Below, piece by piece: positions 56,812 to 64,000 of a DNA stretch of 64,000 bases. Origin of the DNA: Anodontia alba (Eukaryota; Mollusca; Bivalvia; Lucinida; Lucinidae); contig OZ024826.1 of the NCBI GenBank assembly GCA_964016985.1, positions 46,228,978 to 46,292,977 of the forward strand, written 5' to 3'. The translations under genes were made by a program, and so were the position numbers. The stretch's first letter is position 1. Every line of letters begins with the position of its first letter. The notes under the pieces are model-generated. The model was not told where the DNA came from, made no database searches, and saw only the letters and a list, made by a program, of their open reading frames with translations.

Positions 56812-57320
56812 TGGTATAACCCTGGTCCTGCTGATCCCGGATATACCCTGCCTTTGAAAACAATGTAGATCCAGATCAGTTAGATTCTTAGGAAACCAAC
56901 TGATCTCGATCTGCACTGTTTGTCATTTAGAATGTAACTTTATATCAACAATCTGGATCAAGTGATCTGATTGGCTAACAATCAGAAGTGCGCGTGGCAT
57001 CTTAATTTATGCAGCATGATAAGGGTTACCAAGATTTTTATTTTTGAATGTGCAGAGTATTCAGAAACAACTATTCAGCTGTACAAGAAAATTGCTGTTC
57101 ATAGTTAACCTTTGTCCTGCTGAATAAATTAAGATGCCACGCCTATTTCTAATTTTCAGCCAGTCAGATTACTTGATCTAGATTGTTAGTATAAATTCAC
57201 ATACTTAACGGCAAATAGTGCAGCTCCAGATCGGTTGGCTTCTTCAGAAGCCAACTGATCTGGATCTATACTGTTTGCAACAGCAGGGTATATCCGGGAT
57301 CAGCAGGGCAAGGGTTAAAG
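56812..57320. mobile_element. Composite fold-back element with nested stem-loops
   Basis: The outer ends CTGCTGATCCCGGATATACC and GGTATATCCGGGATCAGCAG are inverted. Arms of about 200 bases each carry, in mirror order, a complete GATCAG stem-loop (56865-56935 and 57215-57290), an AATCTGGATCAAGTGATCTG line and TGGCATCTTAATTTAT / ATAAATTAAGATGCCA. The spacer is about 100 bases. Non-coding. Confidence 0.82.
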
Positions 57321-57394
57321 TCATAACAGAAAAAGAAACTTCATATTCTTATTTAGGTCTGTGCCCTGACTAGACTTAATGAGGTCATGTGTTA

Positions 57395-57870
57395 AAATGC
57401 AGATGTCTGCATTTAATTGCAGATATTTGTAATTCAAATACAGATATCTGTAATTGGTTAATAAATAGAAACTGTATGAATTTGAATTATAGATATCTGT
57501 ATTTCCAGTACATATATCTGCATTTCAAGCAGATATCTCTATCTAAATTAGAGATATCTGTATTTTTTAGAATATTAGTATTTTTTTAGAAACTCAAATA
57601 GCTGTATTTGAAATACAGATATCTGTATTTCAGATACAGATATCTCTAATTGAAATACAGATATCTATACTTATTATTTAAAATAATGATATCTGCAATT
57701 CAAATAGAGATACCTGTATTTCTAAAATCAGTATTTGAGATGCAGATATCTCTATTGATGTGCCTGATTATTTTCAATTTTATAACTACTCAATACTCCC
57801 TTGCTCAAGGTTTTTGATATTTTGATAAGATCATTTTAGTTTAGGTTGTGAATAAGCCTACTAGGGCTTC
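57395..57870. repeat. Third palindromic ATATC cluster with flank
   Basis: Alternating AAATACAGATATCTG and complement at 57395-57755. The flank 57765-57870 (CCCTTGCTCAAGG, TTTAGGTTGTGAATAAGCCT) matches 20258-20375 in inverted form. Confidence 0.78.
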
Positions 57871-57877
57871 CCTTCAA

Positions 57878-58085
57878 CTCACTTGTGAGCGCAATGGCCT
57901 CAAGTCATAAAGGTACCGTGTTCGATCCATGTAAAAGGTTAAAGAAAAAATGAAATCCGAACACGCTTTCTTTTGTCATTTGCAGGGATAACATGATATT
58001 ATTGCGCCACCCTCGGATCGGGAGGTTTACTGGAGCCATCCTACACCCCCTACCGGCATCTGCACGGAAATTTAAAGTATACATT
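57878..58085 (+). mobile_element. tRNA-headed SINE-like fragment
   Basis: GAGCGCAATGGCC resembles a pol III A box and GTGTTCGATCCATG a B box, about 30-35 bases apart as in tRNA-derived SINEs. It is followed by a non-tRNA body. No tail or target duplication could be defined. Confidence 0.4.
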
Positions 58086-58600
58086 CGGTAATCTAAATGA
58101 TTATTTGTAGGCCTTCTTTCTGCAACCGAGAGTGTACAATGTATACCTGCCCAGAATGCCTAAAAAGGCGTATGTCAGTATGTAGAGAAAGAATCCCTGT
58201 GATAGGGCTCTCTCCAAATACTGGTTCACTTAAATACTGAGAAATTGGATGCGTATATAGAAACATACGGCTAATGAAAACATGTGCCCATATCACACTG
58301 ATGTCCTGCAAAAGGAAAACAATGTTCTGGTACAATGTTTGATGTACAAAAGAAAAGTCAGTTACATTCACTGTACCATGACAAACTACAGCTGTCAGAG
58401 GAACTGACTATTATCCCGCTATAACACTATTAGAGAAAGACTGAATAAAACAAAAACAATTTGCCTGCCATTTTAACAATATCACTGCAAAAATTAGAAG
58501 TTTACTAAAAGAAAAAATGGTGGCATCTCTTCGAGCAAAGTCAGTGAACTATAAAATATTGGTCAAGGTCAAATATGGATACCCACAGGTAGGTGATCAT
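58086..58600. other. No supported gene
   Basis: A short plus-strand frame from 58517 (MVASLRAKSVNYKILVKVKY) runs into the A-tract at 58610 and is not supported. Confidence 0.35.
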
Positions 58601-58609
58601 CTCTATATT

Positions 58610-58712
58610 GAAAAAAAAAAAAAAAAAAAAAAGGTAAGAGAAAAGTCCAGGGACTGCCACAATCACAAGCCGCAGCCCTTCCCAGGCACCAAGAGGAAGA
58701 GGAAACAGACTA
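58610..58712. repeat. Dispersed ~75-bp motif after a poly(A) tract
   Basis: A-run 58610-58632, then GGTAAGAGAAAAGTCCAGGG, TGCCACAATCACAAGCCGCA, GCCCTTCCCAGGCACCAAGA and GGAAGAGGAAACAG. It is the fullest copy of the motif found at 7457, 7646 and 7885. Confidence 0.75.
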
Positions 58713-58781
58713 AACCAGACAAGCGCAAATCGAACAAACGTACGAAAAGCACTAATGTAAGCTCTCATTTCGCCAAGAGAG

Positions 58782-58884
<103 letters not shown>

Positions 58885-58899
58885 CAATGCTAAAAGGAC

Positions 58900-59080
58900 T
58901 ACTAAAATGACATAAGTAAAGACATAAAACAAATCGCATCGTAGAATAAACCACAAAGCAAGTAGGAGTAAGACTAACTACTAAAGGATCACCGGCTTAG
59001 AACTATCAACAGAATAAACCACCGGGGGTTTAAATTTAAAGCACTTTTACAGCCGCCTAAGTCAGTACCAAATATCATTA
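58900..59080 (+). repeat. Inverted repeat arm, left of the LINE
   Basis: CATAAAACAAATCGCATCGT, AAACCACAAAGCAAGTAG, AGTAAGACTAAC and AAACCACCGGGGGTTTAAAT are mirrored at 62680-62850. The arm is about 170 bases. Confidence 0.8.
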
Positions 59081-59495
59081 CTCTAGCGCTTGTAACTCTT
59101 TAGATAGGGACGAACATTAGGGCTGACACTAGATGATGCATTGACGAACTGATGAACTGACGGATGGACGGAAATTCGGATATGTATATCGCGCTATGCT
59201 AATATAGGCGCGAGAAAATTGATTTAAAAAAAAAAATACAAAAAACACATGCACATTTAAATATTATAAAGAAACAAGAGTCCCAAATGGGCCGGAATCT
59301 GTTAACCTGAAAGCGGCTGATCATGATCAGTATTTGTTGTATAGAGTTTTTAAAGTGGTAGCTTATGCCAGTTCTTTAACAATGTATCAATAAACTTTTA
59401 TCACTTGATTCTCCCTTTCTAATCCCCACTTAGACCACCTACATAGATTAATTGTGGGATGAAACGTCCTTGCACGAATAGTCCGGGTTTTGAGA
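59081..59495. other. No gene recognised
   Basis: Contains a GACGAACTGATGAACTGACG-type line common in molluscan repeats. Nothing else supported. Confidence 0.4.
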
Positions 59496-59499
59496 TGAG

Positions 59500-62395
59500 T
59501 TTAGGAGGAAACGTCTCTGATAATCTAATCCTAAGTGGTGTTGGTGACCCTTTCTTAAATCAACAGATGTCCTATATTTGGCATACTTAAATTTTCAAAG
59601 CCAAAGTTTAAATCATTTTCAAGGCACATATGCGATTACAACAATGGTGACTATCATCTCTTGCAAGAGAAAGCTTCTCAAATGGATTGGGAATCCTTGA
59701 AAGATGACAATATTGATAACTATGTAGAAAATCTCAAAAACGCCATTATATCAATTACTACAGAATGTGTACCTAATCGTAATATCAAGGTGAAACCCTC
59801 TGACCCCCGTGGCTTACCTAGGATCTTAAAGGTCAAAAAAGAAAACGAAAAAGGGCATATAAGAAAGCATTGCGAAGTAATTTAGACCGACATTGAACAA
59901 ATTCAAAACATTACGTAATGAAGCTATTACCATGATTCGCGATTCTAAACAAAAAATCTTTAACAAAATTGCAGACAAACTTAAATCTGACACACTCTCA
60001 TCCAAGGATTGGTGGGCAGCTCTTAAGACCTTTATAATTCCTAAATTTAAATCAACTATACCACCCTTGGAATTTAATGGACGTATATACACCGACGAAA
60101 CTGACAAAGCAAACATTTTCAATCAATATTTTCAAGGACAAACAGTTTTAAACGTTGCAAATGCAAATCTTCCTGACCTGTCTTCACCTTCCTACACGAC
60201 ACAATTAAATAATATAATCTTAACCCCCTTTGAGGTAGAATCAGTTCTCCAAACACTCAAAATTGGTAAAGCTTCAGGCCCTGATGGTATAAGTAATCGC
60301 ATTCTGAAAGAACTGTCACACGAGTTATCCTCTCCTTACTGTTCCTTGTTCAATCAATCTTTACCCTCTGGAATCTTTCCTTCACCTTACAAAGACGCTA
60401 ACGTTTCTCCTGTTCCTAAAGAAGGTGACTTATCTGTTGTTTCTAACAATCGTCCAATTTCTCTACTTAACTCTAACGCGAAGACTACTCTTTAAACACT
60501 TGTTTAATAATCTCCAAGGTAACAACATGCTGTCCTCTCTTCAGTCTGGATTTATTCCTGGCGACTCCACTGTCAATCAATTAACGAATTTATACCATAC
60601 TTTTTGTGAGGCACTCGATGCTGGCAAAGAGGTAAGAGCTGTTTCTGTGACATCAGCAAAGCATTCGATCGTGTCTGGCACGCAGGACTTGTTCACAAAC
60701 TTGGAGCTGCTGGTGTTACAGGAACATTACTGGTTCAGAAACTACCTTTCAGACAGAAGACAGCGTGTAGTACTACCAGGTGGATCTTCTGAATGAACAT
60801 ATATCAGAGCTGGTGTGCCTCAAGGCTCAAGTTAAGACCCTTTGCTTTTTCTAGTATATATTAATGATATAGTCACCGATATCGGTTCCAATATCCGTCT
60901 ATTTGCAGACGATACTAGTCTTTTTATCATCGTTAGTGACCCAACATCAGCCGCAACTTGTCTTAATACGGATCTCGAGAAAATCTCAAGATGGGCTACT
61001 ACTTGGTTAGTTACCTTTAACCCTTCAAAAAGTGTAGCTTTCCTTATTTCACTCAGACTTATTAGACCCGACCACCCGCCCCTATTCATGCAAAATGTGC
61101 AGATTGAAGAAGTGGACTCACATAAACACCTAGGTCTTCACTTTTCTCAAGATTGTACCTGGCATAAACAAATCGATTATACCAAGGACAAGGCTTGGTT
61201 CAGAATAAATGTAACGAGAAAACTGAAATTTAAACTTGATCGCAAATCTCTGGAAATTATTTATATTGCTTTTATACAACCTATTTTGGAGTACGCTGAC
61301 GTTATTTGGGACAATTGTTCACAATATGAAAAAGACGAATTAGAGAAAATCCAAACAGAAGTAGCAAGAATTGCAACAGGCGCGACTAAACTGATATCAT
61401 TAAGTAACTTATACAAAGAAATATGTTAGGAAACACTGCAGCAAAGGCGACATAACATAAACTCATATTATTTTACAAAATGGTCAATAATTTAGCGCCT
61501 ACTTATCTTTCATCTCTTCTTCCCCAGCAGGTTAGCACTGTTTCGCGACATATCTTGAGAAACTCAAACGGTCTCCAAACTATCCGGACGAATACAAGCC
61601 TTTATTATAACTCTTTTTTACCGTCAACTCTTAGAGAATGGAACAAACTGCCTACAGAAATTAGACAACTACCAACTCTCAACTCTTTCAAATATTCTCT
61701 GAGCCAAGACAAGCAAAAAGTACCCAAACATTATTATTATGGAACGCGTAAAACCCAGATATTGCATATACGTTTACGCACTGGATGTAGCTCATTAAAT
61801 TTAGATCTATTTTTGAAAAACATCACTGATTCTCCACTTTGTCGTTGTGGCAGCATAGAAAATTCTCAGCATTACTTTTTTCACTGCATATTTTACGAGG
61901 TTCCACAAACGATTCTTTTAAACGCTATTGAAATCCATCAACCCCCTTTACTCAATCTACTTTTGTATGGCGACTCAGCATTATCCCAAGAAACAAATAA
62001 TTTTATATTTGAGCAAGTACATAAGTATATCTTAGAAACGAAGCGCTTTTGATAAATTATTTCATGCGACCTTAGGCTTCCACTCATTATACCTTTCATG
62101 AACTTGGTGGTCCTGTATTCCTGTACTTACCCACACGCCGCCCCGCCCCCCACCCCCACCCCCCACAACCTCTAATCCCATTGCATACCTTCACTGTGCT
62201 TTGCTTTATCTCTGTATTTATCCAGTATAGTCCGATACTTGTAAACCGCTGCACTGTATACAGCTGAATGTTTAAGGAGAAGAACCCTATAAGCTTCAGC
62301 TTTTGTTCTAATCCTTTCAGTGCTTACATTTTATGTTTTTGTATACTGTTTATATATGTGAACTGATCTGAATAAAATATGTTTAAACCAAACGT
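59500..62395 (+). pseudogene. 5'-truncated non-LTR retrotransposon with RT
   Basis: It begins inside the endonuclease C-terminus (GVGDPFLNQQ near 59540, RHICDYNNGDYHLL near 59620). The RT follows across several frames: WWAALKTFIIPKF (60012), FNQYF (60120), GKASGPDGISNRILKEL (60265), NNRPISLLNSNAK (60447), SGFIPGDSTVNQL (60546), FCDISKAFDRVWHAGL (60646-60690, in a shifted frame) and active-site FADDTSLF (60902-60925). Then come HKHLGLHFSQDCTWHKQI and the post-RT region FIQPILEYADVIWDN. The C-terminal zinc-like CRCGSIENSQHYFFHC is near 61840. At least three frameshifts and stops (60493, 60794, 61427) inactivate it. A polyadenylation-type AATAAA lies at 62371. It is closely related to the 6-8.5 kb copy but better preserved. 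Confidence 0.88.
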
Positions 62396-62675
62396 CTCTG
62401 GCGCAAAACGTTCCGTTACCCCGATAGTCACGGGTTTTACCATCGCCGCGGCTGTATTCATCCGCACTGTCATCTACTTTTTTTTTCATTCACAAATCTT
62501 GTACGCGGAGAATTCCTGAGTAAAATTTATGATCATTGAAAAGTTAACAGAAGGACGTGTGTGTTCATGAAATAAATTGATAGAACATAAATATAAAATA
62601 CATGTTATAATATTTAGTTTTATTCACTTTGGCAGTTTCTTGTAGCATCGGGACCCAGGGTGAAGTTGGCTAGCT
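62396..62675. other. No gene recognised
   Basis: Nothing supported on either strand. Confidence 0.4.
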
Positions 62676-62679
62676 GTAA

Positions 62680-62850
62680 TAGTGCTTTAACCCCCACCCC
62701 GCCACCCCTCTCCGCTCCCCCCTCCCGGTGGTTTACTCTACTGACCGTTCTAAGGCGGTGGTCCCGGTGTTAGTCTTACTCTTTGTTGCTTTGTGGTTTG
62801 TTCTACGAAGAGATTTGTTTTATATCTTACCTTGTGTCATTTTGTTCTTG
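62680..62850 (-). repeat. Inverted repeat arm, right of the LINE
   Basis: On the minus strand it reads AAACAAATCTC.TCGTAGA, AAACCACAAAGCAAC, GAGTAAGACTAAC, CCGCCTTAGAACGGTCA, AAACCACCGGGAGGG and TTAAAGCACTATTACAGC, matching 58900-59080. Confidence 0.8.
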
Positions 62851-62859
62851 TGTTTTCAA

Positions 62860-63125
62860 AAACTTTCACGCTACTAAACGTAATGTCATTACAATATTGC
62901 GGACGTCTGCAATCGAAGTGACTGCATTATCAAAAACTCACTTTTAGAAATGAAAGGTATGCAAGAAAAAGAATCTATTATGAATGGAGGGACAGATAGA
63001 AAATTCGTTTCTCGGGAGCACAGTCTGACATAACCCGGCAAGTCCCCTGATGTCAGACAGTAACCCTCCTTACGGAGTTTTCTACCTACCCCTCATATCC
63101 ATGATAGATTCTTATATTCTTGAAC
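62860..63125. repeat. Hairpin repeat, tandem copy 1
   Basis: After a TAATGTCATTACAATAT / GACGTCTGCAATCGAAGTGA leader, a ~150-base hairpin (62970-63122) starts AAGAATCTATTATGAATG and ends CATGATAGATTCTTAT. The inner arms are CTCGGGAGCACAGTCTGACA and TGTCAGACAGTAACCC. Confidence 0.75.
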
Positions 63126-63129
63126 ACAA

Positions 63130-63385
63130 GATAAGGTAATCCGAGAAAATACCCTGGGATAGAAATTCTTATCCTACCCAGGTTATCCTATCCATAAATT
63201 GCTTCTCTCACCCTGCAGTTCTATAACTTTTGCATTTAATTCTATTTTAAGAGAACAGGCTTCCAATTTATTCTACCAGGGTAAGATAAAAATAAAAATA
63301 ATAATAATAATAATCTCACGCGTTTGATGTGCATTGGTTGTATAGGACGCCACATATGCCATCGTTAAGGTTAACGTCACTGAAC
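63130..63385. other. Spacer between hairpin copies
   Basis: A short stem, ATCCTACCCAGGTTATCCTA, with nearby complementary TACCCTGGGATAG, and an (ATA)n run at 63290-63316. Confidence 0.4.
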
Positions 63386-63389
63386 ATAA

Positions 63390-63657
63390 TGTCGTCACTA
63401 GTTAAACGTCACAGTAATGTCATCACAATATGGGGGACGTCAGCAATCGAAGTGATTACATTATTAAAAACCCACGTTCAGAAATGAAAGGTGTGCGAGA
63501 AAAAAAAGAATCTCTCGTGTGTGAAGGACAGACAGAAATATCCGTCCCTCGGGATCACAGTTTGGCATCACTCGGCAAGCCTTGTGGTGCAAGACAGTGA
63601 CCCTCGGGACGGATGTTTCTTTCTACCTCACACGCCCATGATAGATTCTTATAACAG
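63390..63657. repeat. Hairpin repeat, tandem copy 2
   Basis: Same leader (TAATGTCATCACAATATG, CAGCAATCGAAGTGATTACA) and hairpin (63508-63652) with inner arms ATCCGTCCCTCGGGATCACA and CAGTGACCCTCGGGACGGAT. It lies about 525 bases from copy 1. Confidence 0.75.
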
Positions 63658-64000
63658 AGCCAAGTGTTTGGGAACATCGCGATACTAACGAAAAAAGGAA
63701 TAAATAAAATAAAATAAAAATAAATAAATAAAAATAAACAAATTTGCAGGACATACCTTCAGCAATTATCCAATAGTCGTTATTCTTCTATGATTTTATA
63801 TGACCTGAATTCGATGGAAATCAAAAGCTCGGCGTAATTTCTGGTCCCGCCGACAGCATTCTTTGTTGTTGTTGTTGTTGTTTTAAGGTGTCCAGTCATA
63901 CACATTCTATGCACAAGTCTAAAATTCTAGTACTGGCCAGTTTCTTTTTAAGTTCGTTACTGAATTATCAATATGTGTAAGCTCCAATTAAACCATGGTC
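63658..64000. other. No gene recognised
   Basis: An (AAAT)n run at 63700-63740 and a (TTG)n run at 63862-63882. Nothing else supported. Confidence 0.5.

Overview
The window is eukaryotic, AT-rich and mostly non-coding. It most resembles a marine bivalve (clam-type) genome. The evidence is the repeats: tandem cores carrying AAGGGCCATAACTC-like lines, an AGCTCACCTGAG-headed element, short GATCAG stem-loops, mariner and LINE relics, and GT/CA, TA, poly(G) and poly(T) tracts. Organism identity is inference only. There are no operons and no recognisable tRNA, rRNA or CRISPR.

Two intact protein-coding genes can be supported, and they diverge from a ~0.5 kb gap near 33.1-33.65 kb. On the minus strand, three exons (33126-33004, 25947-25823, 23604-23397) join in phase with good splice signals into a 151-residue protein of unknown family. 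It spans almost 10 kb, has repeat-filled introns and is invisible to single-frame ORF calling. On the plus strand, 33653-34654 is an intronless type II membrane protein of the GT31 (galactosyltransferase-like) glycosyltransferase family.

Other protein-related sequence is dead mobile DNA or pseudogene. It comprises a degenerate APE-type LINE (6.06-8.48 kb) carrying two small foreign inserts and abutting a full-length mariner with perfect DD34D spacing but three stops (8482-9818). There is also an eight-finger C2H2 zinc-finger pseudogene (14.2-14.86 kb) joined to a 2-kb minisatellite, an L1-like ORF2 tail in intron 2 (24.26-25.26 kb), an internally deleted mariner (55607-56229), and a second LINE of the same group as the first (59.5-62.4 kb).

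Layout: 0-6 kb tandem repeats; 6-10 kb nested LINE and mariner; 10.5-16.5 kb palindromic MITE, minisatellite and zinc-finger pseudogene between inverted repeat arms; 17.8-21.1 kb palindromic ATATC repeats, tandem cores and a MITE; 21.8-33.1 kb the minus-strand gene; 33.6-34.65 kb the glycosyltransferase; 34.7-46.6 kb a dense mosaic of palindromic MITEs, pogo-like MITEs, a 1.0-1.4 kb core-repeat element in two copies and duplications; 46.6-54.9 kb dispersed repeats, a TAGGCAG region and a TCCTACGTAGGA palindrome array; 55.6-64 kb mariner, composite fold-back, SINE-like fragment, LINE and hairpins. The most striking theme is the number of unrelated families built as long hairpins, several of whose copies differ in both arms in a complementary way.
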